A stretch of 6,242 bases of DNA from Christensenellaceae bacterium (GTDB lineage: Bacteria > Bacillota > Clostridia > Christensenellales > DTU072): contig JAISKW010000030.1 of NCBI GenBank assembly GCA_031260775.1, positions 1 through 6,242 of the forward strand. Reading direction: 5' to 3'. Below, piece after piece: positions 1 through 6,242 of the stretch. The translations under genes and the position numbers were made by a program. The notes below the pieces were generated by a model, which saw nothing but the letters and a program-made list of their open reading frames with translations, had not been told where the DNA came from and ran no database searches. Numbering within the stretch: position 1 is the first letter of the stretch; the number at the start of each line of letters is the position of its first letter.

Positions 1-1
1 C

Positions 2-1624
2 GCGGGCAAGGGAATGCAAAAGCTGTTGGGGCGCATCACAAACAACCGCTTTCAGGGTATGGCGGTGGGCGCGACGGTTACGGCGGTTGTACACTCGTCG
101 GCGGCGTGTACCGTTATGACAATCGGCTTCGTTAACGCGGGCGTTTTAACGTTGGTGCAAGCTACGGCAATTATCTTGGGCGCGAACATTGGCACGACCG
201 TCACGGGGCTTATGGTTTCGTTCGAATCTTTTAACATCTCGGCATATTTAGGCGCGATTGCTCTTGTCGGCGTTTTTATGATGATGTTTTCAAAAACCGA
301 AAAGTGGCAACGCACGGGGCAAATTATGGCAGGTATCGGTATGATTTTCGTAGGACTTCGTTTAATGAGCAGCGCGTTCGACGTTGAGGAATTCAACGTT
401 ATGATGGTTACGTTCTTCAATTATCCGATTTTTATTACAGTTCCCGTCTTGCTTTCGATTGTAGGTATGCTTTTAACCGCAATTGTACAAAGCAGTTCGG
501 CTATCAATATGCTTGTAATTTCGATGACAATCAGCGGCGTAATTCCTCTTGAATGCGCGCTGTTTGTTATCCTCGGCGCGGAGGTCGGCACTTGCGTTAC
601 GGGACTGATTGCCTCGGTCGGCGCGAATGCTAACGCAAAACGGACGGCGTTAATTCAGTTACTGTTCAACGTTTTAGGCAGCGTTTTATTTATCATAATC
701 GTATGGGTCTTCAAGCCGCAGGTTACGGGGCTGTTGACGAGAATGTTCCCCGAGCAAGTGGCTTTCCGTATTTCGGTTTTCCAAACGTTCTTTAACGTTA
801 TAACCGTTTTGATGCTTATGCCGTTTATCAAGCCTTTTGTACGATTTGTGGAGTTTTTGGTGCCCGATAAGTCCAAAAAGGATTCCGCTTCGCAGGAATT
901 CAAAGCTGACGGCAAGCACTTCCACTATATCGACGACAGAATTTTACAAACGCCCTCAATTGCTCTGTCACAGGTTCGCAAAGAAATTTTGCGTATGGCG
1001 GTTGAAGCAAAAGAGAACGTCAAGCGCGGCATTAAAGCGGTATTAGAACGCGATACAAGCGAGGGAAAGGTTATTAACGAGGTTGAAAATCAAATCAACT
1101 TTTTGAACCACGGTATCTCGCACTTTTTAATCAAATTGTCGTCCGCATCGGGCTCGATGTTGGACGAGGAGCAAATCGGCGCGCTCTACCATGTTATCGG
1201 CGACGTTGAAAGAATAGGCGACATTGCGGTGAACTTTTTCCAACGCGCCGAGGAGTGCATTAACACCGACGTGACCTTTACACCCGACGGGATAATCGAA
1301 ATCGAATCGATATACGGAAAGATGTTCAAAATGTTCGCCGACGTTCTGTATGTATTTGAAACAAACGATACCTCGCGCCTAACAACGGTTTCGGCAGAAG
1401 AGGACGAAATTGACGCGCTTAAAAAGTCCATTAACAACAGCCATATCGAAAGGTTGCGGTTGGGCGGCTGCTCGGTTGAATCGGGACCGGCGTTTTATTC
1501 GATTATTTCGGCAATTGAAAGAATCGGCGACCATCTGACAAATATCGCGTTCTCGGTAAAATCACCCACCGGCTCGCAGCGCGAAGCAGCCGAAGTTATG
1601 CTAAAAGAAAGCACCGGCAGGTAA
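2..1624 (+). CDS. Na+/phosphate cotransporter with C-terminal PhoU-like domain, 5' partial
   Basis: Predicted inner-membrane sodium-dependent phosphate transporter of the NaPi-II-like (PF02690) family. The frame is open to the left edge, and residues before the Met at 14 (AGKG) fit the family, so that Met is internal and the true start lies upstream. Numbering from the Met at 14, two copies of the transport repeat are visible. Copy 1 has HSSAA at 27-31 and ILGANIGTTVTG at 54-65. Copy 2 has QSSSA at 159-163 and ILGAEVGTCVTG at 186-197. Hydrophobic segments fill residues 15-280. A soluble PhoU-like region follows (about 325-520), with its two typical motifs, DVERIGD (397-403) and IERIGD (501-506). 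Such fusions are common in Bacillota, where the PhoU part is thought to regulate or gate transport. The first motif departs from the usual QSSSA. Phosphate export, or another anion as substrate, cannot be excluded. Confidence 0.93.
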   Translation, partial: AGKGMQKLLGRITNNRFQGMAVGATVTAVVHSSAACTVMTIGFVNAGVLTLVQATAIILGANIGTTVTGLMVSFESFNISAYLGAIALVGVFMMMFSKTEKWQRTGQIMAGIGMIFVGLRLMSSAFDVEEFNVMMVTFFNYPIFITVPVLLSIVGMLLTAIVQSSSAINMLVISMTISGVIPLECALFVILGAEVGTCVTGLIASVGANANAKRTALIQLLFNVLGSVLFIIIVWVFKPQVTGLLTRMFPEQVAFRISVFQTFFNVITVLMLMPFIKPFVRFVEFLVPDKSKKDSASQEFKADGKHFHYIDDRILQTPSIALSQVRKEILRMAVEAKENVKRGIKAVLERDTSEGKVINEVENQINFLNHGISHFLIKLSSASGSMLDEEQIGALYHVIGDVERIGDIAVNFFQRAEECINTDVTFTPDGIIEIESIYGKMFKMFADVLYVFETNDTSRLTTVSAEEDEIDALKKSINNSHIERLRLGGCSVESGPAFYSIISAIERIGDHLTNIAFSVKSPTGSQREAAEVMLKESTGR

Positions 1625-1627
1625 AAC

Positions 1628-1645
1628 TCCTTATTACTTTAAGGA
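1628..1645 (+). promoter_or_regulatory. Small inverted repeat enclosing a Shine-Dalgarno sequence
   Basis: TCCTTA (1628-1633) and TAAGGA (1640-1645) form a perfect 6-bp inverted repeat around a 6-base loop. The right arm contains AAGGA (1641-1645), the only good ribosome binding site between the transporter and the glucosidase gene. If the hairpin forms, it would hide that site. The stem is weak (two G-C pairs) and has no U-tract after it, so it is not a terminator. It may be chance, because any AAGGA site needs only a short complement nearby to look like this. Confidence 0.25.
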
Positions 1646-1652
1646 TGTAAAA

Positions 1653-1709
1653 ATGTTAAAATTAATCGATATATTATGTTGGATATCGAGAAAATCATCA
1701 CTGAACTAA
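1653..1709 (+). other. Possible 18-codon leader ORF overlapping the GH3 start
   Basis: An ATG at 1653 lies 7 bases after AAGGA (1641-1645), which is ideal spacing. It opens an 18-codon frame, MLKLIDILCWISRKSSLN, that stops with TAA at 1707-1709, inside the glucosidase gene and in a different frame. It could be a leader peptide whose translation brings ribosomes to the glucosidase start at 1676, where no good ribosome binding site is visible. The peptide resembles nothing I recognise, and an ORF this short can arise by chance. The site AAGGA may simply act poorly at a distance on the ATG at 1676. Confidence 0.2.
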
Positions 1710-4093
1710 CCTTGGAGGAAAAATGCTCGATGCTGTCGGGCAAAAGTTCGTGGGAGAATGTGCCCTGCGACCGCTTAAATATCCCATCCGTTTGGCTCGC
1801 GGACGGCCCGCACGGTGTGCGGATGGAAGAAGCCTCCTCGGGCGGCTTAAACCTTTTCACGAAAAGTAAAATTGCTACCTGCTTCCCTACGGCGTCGGCT
1901 ATGGCGTCAACTTGGAACACCGAACTTGTAAAATCGGTCGGTGAGGCACTCGGCGCGGAGGCAAAGAATTTAGAAACCAACATCTTATTAGGGCCCGGCG
2001 TTAACATAAAACGGCACCCTCTTTGCGGCAGAAATTTTGAATATTTTTCCGAAGACCCGCTACTCGCCGGCAAAATTGCGGCGGCATACATAAACGGCGT
2101 GCAATCGCAAGGCACGGGCACAAGCTTAAAGCACTATGCGGCTAACTCTCAGGAGTTTTGCCGCCACTCGTCCGACTCGATAATCGACGAAAGAACGCTC
2201 CGCGAACTTTATTTAACCGCATTTGAAATTGCCGTTGCGGAGGGCGACCCGTGGACAATTATGTGCTGTTATAACCTCGTAAACGGCGTGCAAGGCAGCG
2301 AAAACGAGTATCTGTTAAACGACATTCTGCGCGAAGAATGGGGCTATAAGGGCGTTGTCGTCAGCGATTGGGGCGCGGTTTACCACCGCGAGAAGGGCGT
2401 AAAAGCCGGGTTAGATTTAGAAATGCCGAATTCCAACGGCGAAACCGATAAAGAGGTTGAGGCGGCTGTTAAAAACGGCACGCTTTCGGAGGAATTTGTT
2501 GATAAATGTATAAAACGGCTGCTTAACCTCATAAACAGATGCCTATATAACGCCATCGAAAGCAAACCTTTTTCGGCGGAAAAATCTTATGAAACGGCAT
2601 ATAAGGCGGCTCTTGAGGGCGCGATTTTACTTAAAAATGACGGCGTACTCCCCCTTAAAAAGGACGAGCCGGTTTATATTGTCGGCGAGTTTGCGAAAGT
2701 GCCGCGCATACAAGGCTTAGGCTCGTCGGGGGTCAGCACAAAACCCGTAGCAAGCCTTTTGGACAGTTTAGATGCCGTTGATATACCCTACTTATATTCT
2801 CAAGGCTTCGAAATCGACTCGGAAAAAACCTCAAACAAATTGTTAGGGCAAGCCGTTACAAATACCCGTGATGCGAAAACCGTCGTGTTTTTTGGCGGAC
2901 TTCCACCCGTTTATGAGGCGGAGGGGTTTGACCGATACAATATGTCGCTTCCGCAAAACCAAATAACGCTTATCAACGCGCTAATCAATGCGGGCAAGGA
3001 AATTATATTAATTTTGGTCAACGGCAGCCCCGTTGTTTTACCGTTTATCGACAAACTTAAGGCTGTTTTAACGCTTAACTTAAGCGGCGAAAAGGGCAGT
3101 TTTGCCTGCCGTGATTTAATTTTCGGCGACGCTTCGCCGAGCGGCAAGACAGCCGAAACATATCCGCTTGCGCAGTCCGACGTGCCCTCAGATTTGAATT
3201 TTCAAACGATGCACGCCGAGTACAAGGAGGGGTTATTCGTCGGCTACCGCTACTACGATTCGGCAAATAAACCCGTGCTTTTCCCGTTCGGATACGGACT
3301 TTCGTACACGGAATTTGAATACTCCGATTTGCTCGTTATCCAAACCCCTAAAGGTGCGGAGGTCACTTTTACCCTTAAAAACATCGGAAATTATGACGGC
3401 GCGGAAGCCGCACAAATTTATGTTAAAGCACCGGGAAAGCGGGTTTATGCTCCCGTACACGAGCTTAGAGGGTTCACAAAAGTATTTTTGAGGCAAGGTG
3501 AGAGCAAAACCGTTACGGTTGAATTAAATTCCCGTGCGTTTGAATACTACGATACAGTGCAAAAAGCGTTCGTCTGCGAAGGGGGAGAATACACCATAGA
3601 AGTCGGCACAAGCAGCCGCAATATTAAATTAACCGCCGCAATCGAAAAAGAATCAACATTGATAGGCGAGGGCACAAAAACACCCGAAACGAGCGTTTAC
3701 CGCGATATTTCTAAACTGACAAGCGCGGGCGTTCCTGACGCCGATTGGAAAGCGTTACTTAACCGCGACGTCGCGCCGTACAAACCGCCAAAGAAAGGTG
3801 AGTATGATTTTAACACCTCGATAGGCGAGTTAAGGGGCTTTGGATTGGCAAGCATTTTCCGTGTGATTTCGGTATTGTCCGCGCCTCTTGTTTTACCCAA
3901 AGACGCCACAAAGGCGAACAAGTTTATGGCACGCGCCGCCGCTCCGAATATGCCGCTGAGGCAGTTGTATTTGGGCAGTAAGGGCGTGGTCAGTAAGGGT
4001 ATGCTTGAGGGGCTGATTTTGGCATTCAACGGACATTTCTTTAAGGGCATTTCGGGACTCTTAAAGGCTATGAAAAATAAACCGCAAAAATAA
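1676..4093 (+). CDS. GH3 family beta-glucosidase, cytoplasmic
   Basis: Retaining glycoside hydrolase of family 3, 805 residues, expected to remove terminal beta-linked glucose (or xylose or another sugar) from oligosaccharides or glycosides. The N-terminal barrel domain (about 1-290) carries LADGPHGVR (41-49), GRNFEYFSEDP (118-128), KHYA (152-155) and VVVSDWG (227-233), in which Asp231 is the expected nucleophile. The second domain (about 310-500) holds EAEGFDR (414-420); Glu416 is the likely acid/base by analogy with characterised GH3 enzymes. A fibronectin type III-like domain follows (about 575-650), then a tail of about 150 residues. There is no signal peptide, so substrates must be imported. 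No PA14 insert is seen. The start at 1676 gives the usual MxDIEKIIxELTLEEK opening; the frame is closed by TAA at 1640-1642, and no good ribosome binding site precedes it. It ends in tandem stops, TAATAA. Exact sugar specificity cannot be read from the sequence. Confidence 0.95.
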   Translation: MLDIEKIITELTLEEKCSMLSGKSSWENVPCDRLNIPSVWLADGPHGVRMEEASSGGLNLFTKSKIATCFPTASAMASTWNTELVKSVGEALGAEAKNLETNILLGPGVNIKRHPLCGRNFEYFSEDPLLAGKIAAAYINGVQSQGTGTSLKHYAANSQEFCRHSSDSIIDERTLRELYLTAFEIAVAEGDPWTIMCCYNLVNGVQGSENEYLLNDILREEWGYKGVVVSDWGAVYHREKGVKAGLDLEMPNSNGETDKEVEAAVKNGTLSEEFVDKCIKRLLNLINRCLYNAIESKPFSAEKSYETAYKAALEGAILLKNDGVLPLKKDEPVYIVGEFAKVPRIQGLGSSGVSTKPVASLLDSLDAVDIPYLYSQGFEIDSEKTSNKLLGQAVTNTRDAKTVVFFGGLPPVYEAEGFDRYNMSLPQNQITLINALINAGKEIILILVNGSPVVLPFIDKLKAVLTLNLSGEKGSFACRDLIFGDASPSGKTAETYPLAQSDVPSDLNFQTMHAEYKEGLFVGYRYYDSANKPVLFPFGYGLSYTEFEYSDLLVIQTPKGAEVTFTLKNIGNYDGAEAAQIYVKAPGKRVYAPVHELRGFTKVFLRQGESKTVTVELNSRAFEYYDTVQKAFVCEGGEYTIEVGTSSRNIKLTAAIEKESTLIGEGTKTPETSVYRDISKLTSAGVPDADWKALLNRDVAPYKPPKKGEYDFNTSIGELRGFGLASIFRVISVLSAPLVLPKDATKANKFMARAAAPNMPLRQLYLGSKGVVSKGMLEGLILAFNGHFFKGISGLLKAMKNKPQK

Positions 4094-4102
4094 TAAATTA
4101 TT

Positions 4103-4924
4103 ATGGAAGAAAAAGTAGTAAATTTGGCAAAGGAAATCCGAACCAACATACTGGACTGTATAGGCAGTATCGGGTCGGGTCACATCGGAGGTTGCTTGTC
4201 GATAGCGGACGTTTTGGCAGTCCTGTACGGCAAACGGCTAAAATACAGGGCGGCAAAGCCAAAACTCGAAACGCGCGACAGGCTCGTTTTGAGTAAAGGT
4301 CATGCGGGCCCGGCGTTATATTCGGCACTCGCAGCAAGCGGATTTTTCCCGCGCGAAACGCTTTTGACGCTCAATCAAGGCGGCACTAAGCTCCCCTCGC
4401 ATTGCGATATGAACAAAACGCCCGGCGTTGATATGACGGCAGGCAGTTTAGGGCAAGGCTTTTCGTGTGCGGTGGGTATGGCAATCGGCTCAAAAATCAA
4501 AGGGCATAGCAACACAATCTATTCGATAATCGGCGACGGCGAATCGCAAGAAGGGCAAATTTGGGAGGCTGCAATGCTCGCATCTCAAAAGAAACTTTCG
4601 AACCTAATTGCCTTTACCGACTACAACCATTGCCAAATTGACGGCACAGTCGAAGACATAAACGATATCGCTCCGCTAAACAAAAAGTGGGAGGCGTTCG
4701 GGTTCAATGTGCAATCTATTGACGGGCACGACTTAGACGCAATCGACAAAGCAATCGCAAAGGCAAAATCCAAAAACAAGAAGAACGGGAAACCGTCTAT
4801 GGTCATTTTGAACACCAAAAAAGGCAAAGGCGTTTCGTACGCCGAAAGTATCGGGTTCAAATGCCACTCGATGTCTTTAACGAAAGATATGGTTGAGGCA
4901 GGCAAAAAGGAGGTAAACGCATAA
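4103..4924 (+). CDS. Transketolase, N-terminal (TPP-binding) subunit
   Basis: N-terminal half of a split transketolase, 273 residues, the usual length for this subunit. It binds the diphosphate of thiamine diphosphate and Mg2+, and works only with the C-subunit encoded next to it. Visible motifs: SGHIGG (25-30, His27), SKGHAG (64-69, His67), LPSH (97-100, His100), GSLGQG (114-119), then the cofactor motif from GDGESQEG (144-151) to DYN (173-175), DGHD (207-210) and KGKGVS (240-245), with His255 in the position of a conserved late His. The start at 4103 is fixed by in-frame TAA codons just upstream (4091-4093 and 4094-4096). It begins 9 bases after the glucosidase stop, in the same frame, and has no recognisable ribosome binding site, so translation is probably coupled to the upstream gene. 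E1 subunits of 2-oxoacid dehydrogenases and DXS are ruled out by the motif pattern and size. Confidence 0.94.
   Translation: MEEKVVNLAKEIRTNILDCIGSIGSGHIGGCLSIADVLAVLYGKRLKYRAAKPKLETRDRLVLSKGHAGPALYSALAASGFFPRETLLTLNQGGTKLPSHCDMNKTPGVDMTAGSLGQGFSCAVGMAIGSKIKGHSNTIYSIIGDGESQEGQIWEAAMLASQKKLSNLIAFTDYNHCQIDGTVEDINDIAPLNKKWEAFGFNVQSIDGHDLDAIDKAIAKAKSKNKKNGKPSMVILNTKKGKGVSYAESIGFKCHSMSLTKDMVEAGKKEVNA
4907..4914 (+). promoter_or_regulatory. Strong ribosome binding site for transketolase C-subunit
   Basis: AAGGAGGT, a full match to the 16S rRNA anti-Shine-Dalgarno sequence, lies inside the last codons of the N-subunit gene, 9 bases before the ATG at 4924. It fixes that start. It is by far the strongest such site in the window and contrasts with the N-subunit gene, which has none. 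Confidence 0.85.
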
Positions 4925-5871
4925 TGGCAGAGTTAAAAGCAATGGAAATGCGCGAGGTTTTAGTCGCGTTTTTAGATACGGAACTATCCAAAGAAAAGGG
5001 TAACGTTGTTTTATTAGAGGCGGATTTAGCAAGCTGCTCAAAAACGGTTCCTTTGATGAAAAAGTACCCCGACAAGGTAATTAACGTCGGAATCGCCGAG
5101 CAGAACATGTGCGGCGCGGCGGCAGGGTTGTCGGCGTACGGTTTTGTACCGTTTATACACTCGTTCGGGCCTTTTGTTACGCGCCGTATTGCCGACCAGT
5201 TGATGATTTCGGTATGCTATGCTAAGCAAAACGTTAAAATTATCGGCTCTGACCCGGGGATTGCCGCCGAGCTTAACGGCGGAACTCATATGCCTCTCGA
5301 GGATATCGGAATGCTTAGGAGCATCCCTAACATCGTAATTTACGAGCCGACCGACAACGTTGAGTTCGCACAAGCGTTGCCGCAAATCTTAGCATATAAA
5401 GGCGCGGTCTATGTGAGAATGTTCCGTAAAGTTCCCTCGCCTATTTTTGAGGAAGGATATAAATTTGACCTTTTCAAAGCAAACGTGTTAAAGCCCGGCA
5501 AGGATGTGTCTATATTTGCCTCCGGCGTAATGGTTCAAACGGCGGTAAACGCGGCAAAATTGCTTGAGGAAGAGGGAATCAACGCGGAAATCGTCGTAGT
5601 TCCTACGGTTAAACCTATAGATGCGGCGGCAATAATAAAGTCGGTTAAAAAGACCGGCGCGGCAGTTACGGCGGAAAATCACAATGTAATCGGCGGACTG
5701 CGCAGCGCGGTCGCGGAGGTCTTGGCTGAAAACTATCCCGCACCGTTAACTTCGGTCGGCGTTAAAGAAAAGTTCGGCGAGGTCGGCAAAATCGGGTATC
5801 TGCGTAAAGCGTTTAACCTTGAAGAAGCGGATATCGTCGCCGCCGCAAAAGCGGCAATCGCACGGAAATAG
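4924..5871 (+). CDS. Transketolase, C-terminal (pyrimidine-binding) subunit
   Basis: C-terminal half of the split transketolase, 315 residues, a normal length. It supplies the pyrimidine-binding domain and the C-terminal domain; with the N-subunit it transfers a two-carbon ketol unit between ketose and aldose phosphates. Visible: Arg10 in EMRE, EADLASCSKT (32-41), INVGIAEQN (53-61) with catalytic Glu59, IHSFGPF (78-84), NGGTH (118-122), RSIPN (132-136), YVRMFRKVP (163-171), VKPID (229-233) and ENHNVIGGLRSAV (251-263). The start overlaps the N-subunit stop by one base (TAATG) and has a perfect ribosome binding site at 4907-4914. One oddity: standard enzymes have DGxTH, where the Asp contacts the substrate C2 hydroxyl, while here Asn118 takes that place. 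Pentose-phosphate transketolase is the default reading, but the natural substrate may differ. Confidence 0.94.
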   Translation: MAELKAMEMREVLVAFLDTELSKEKGNVVLLEADLASCSKTVPLMKKYPDKVINVGIAEQNMCGAAAGLSAYGFVPFIHSFGPFVTRRIADQLMISVCYAKQNVKIIGSDPGIAAELNGGTHMPLEDIGMLRSIPNIVIYEPTDNVEFAQALPQILAYKGAVYVRMFRKVPSPIFEEGYKFDLFKANVLKPGKDVSIFASGVMVQTAVNAAKLLEEEGINAEIVVVPTVKPIDAAAIIKSVKKTGAAVTAENHNVIGGLRSAVAEVLAENYPAPLTSVGVKEKFGEVGKIGYLRKAFNLEEADIVAAAKAAIARK

Positions 5872-5877
5872 TTGTAA

Positions 5878-6242
5878 ATGGAGCTCCTTGCCCCGGCGGG
5901 CACATTTGAAAAACTTAAAACGGCGTTCCACTTCGGTGCGGACGCCGTTTATGTCGGCGGCGAAAGCTTTTCGCTGAGGGCAAACGCGGGGAATTTCACC
6001 CTTGAGGACATCGTAAACGGCGTAGAATACGCGCATAAACGTCGCAAAAAGTTGTTCGTTGCGGCGAATATTTTTGCAAGAAACTCCGATATTCAAGGGT
6101 TAAAACAGTATTTTAAGGAGCTCGAAAAAGCAGCTGTAGACGGCGTAATTATTTCGGATTTAGGCGCGCTTATGCTCTGCCGCGAGGTCTCGCCAAGCCT
6201 CAATATCCACATTTCCACGCAAGCACACACCCTGAATTATAA
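5878..6242 (+). CDS. Peptidase U32 family protein (RNA-hydroxylation type), 3' partial
   Basis: The frame opens at ATG 5878, six bases after the transketolase stop, and is still open at the right edge, giving 121 complete codons of a protein that is normally several hundred residues or more. The start MELLAPAG, followed by FGADAVYVGG (19-28), SLRANAGNF (32-40), VEYAH (47-51) and NIHISTQA (110-117), is characteristic of the N-terminal part of U32 proteins. Despite the peptidase name, studied members of this family (TrhP/YegQ, RlhA/YdcP) take part in prephenate-dependent hydroxylation of tRNA or 23S rRNA, and UbiU/UbiV in ubiquinone hydroxylation; collagenase-like members also exist. The Cys residues expected further on lie outside the window, so the subgroup cannot be chosen. 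Only a weak GGAA (5864-5867) precedes the start, so coupling to the upstream gene is likely. It is probably co-transcribed with the transketolase genes, with no obvious link in function. Confidence 0.9.
   Translation, partial: MELLAPAGTFEKLKTAFHFGADAVYVGGESFSLRANAGNFTLEDIVNGVEYAHKRRKKLFVAANIFARNSDIQGLKQYFKELEKAAVDGVIISDLGALMLCREVSPSLNIHISTQAHTLNY

Noticed and set aside
1670..1675. TATATT, resembling a -10 promoter box, just before the GH3 gene
   Set aside because: No matching -35 box is found about 17 bases upstream, and a -10 box touching the start codon could not serve this gene with a normal leader.
1625..1675. Possible terminator between the transporter and GH3 genes
   Set aside because: The only inverted repeat is a 6-bp, AT-rich stem with no run of T after it. 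Whether the transporter shares a transcript with the genes downstream is left open.
1639..2121. 160-codon open frame on the - strand over the GH3 start
   Set aside because: It lies opposite the conserved GH3 N-terminal domain, its translation looks like no known family, and it has low-complexity Ser/Pro-rich composition typical of an antisense shadow.
4091..4105. Possible readthrough fusion of GH3 with the transketolase subunit, as the two share a frame
   Set aside because: Two consecutive TAA codons separate them, no stop-codon readthrough signal is apparent, and both proteins have complete family-typical ends.
3697..4149. 150-codon open frame on the - strand over the GH3 tail and the transketolase start
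   Set aside because: It is antisense to two genes supported by protein motifs. Its hydrophobic start comes from the complement of the A-rich gene junction, and there is no recognisable domain or ribosome binding site.
4103..5871. Reading the pair as E1 alpha/beta of a 2-oxoacid dehydrogenase, or as a split DXS
   Set aside because: SGHIGG, SKGHAG, GSLGQG and the GIAEQN / GGTH pattern are those of split transketolase, and the subunit lengths of 273 and 315 also fit it.
5746..6096. 116-codon open frame on the - strand spanning the transketolase-U32 junction
   Set aside because: The + strand here encodes the conserved ends of two recognised families, and the antisense product is rich in Arg, Phe and Cys with no family likeness.

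Overview
The window reads as a piece of chromosome from an anaerobic, Clostridia-like member of the Bacillota (Firmicutes), probably an uncultured gut or rumen type. This is inferred from four things: a transketolase split into two subunits, a cytoplasmic GH3 beta-glucosidase with a long C-terminal tail, a Na/Pi-cotransporter fused to a PhoU domain, and a U32-family protein that starts MELLAPAG. The lineage call rests on family resemblance alone. No rRNA or other phylogenetic marker is present.

Layout. All five genes lie on the + strand and are tightly packed. (1) At the left edge is a Na+/phosphate cotransporter with a C-terminal PhoU-like domain, missing its 5' end (to 1624). (2) After a 51-base AT-rich gap comes a GH3 beta-glucosidase of 805 residues (1676-4093). 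(3) Nine bases later is the N-terminal, thiamine-diphosphate-binding subunit of a split transketolase (4103-4924). (4) Overlapping it by one base (TAATG) is the C-terminal transketolase subunit (4924-5871). (5) Six bases later a U32-family protein begins (5878) and runs off the right edge. There is no RNA gene, mobile element, CRISPR array, convincing promoter or terminator, and no gene-free stretch over about 50 bases.

How the genes may work together. The spacing from the GH3 gene onward suggests one transcript. The glucosidase would release glucose or another monosaccharide from imported oligosaccharides or glycosides. The two transketolase subunits would form one enzyme that moves two-carbon ketol units in the non-oxidative pentose phosphate pathway or a related sugar route. 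The U32 protein (RNA-hydroxylation type) and the phosphate transporter are more likely neighbours than partners.

I see no clearly undescribed system. The points most worth checking are: Asn in place of the substrate-contacting Asp in the transketolase C-subunit; a degenerate first QSSSA motif in the phosphate transporter; the initiation region of the GH3 gene, where the only good ribosome binding site serves a short overlapping ORF; and the absence of a ribosome binding site on transketolase subunit N beside a perfect one on subunit C.
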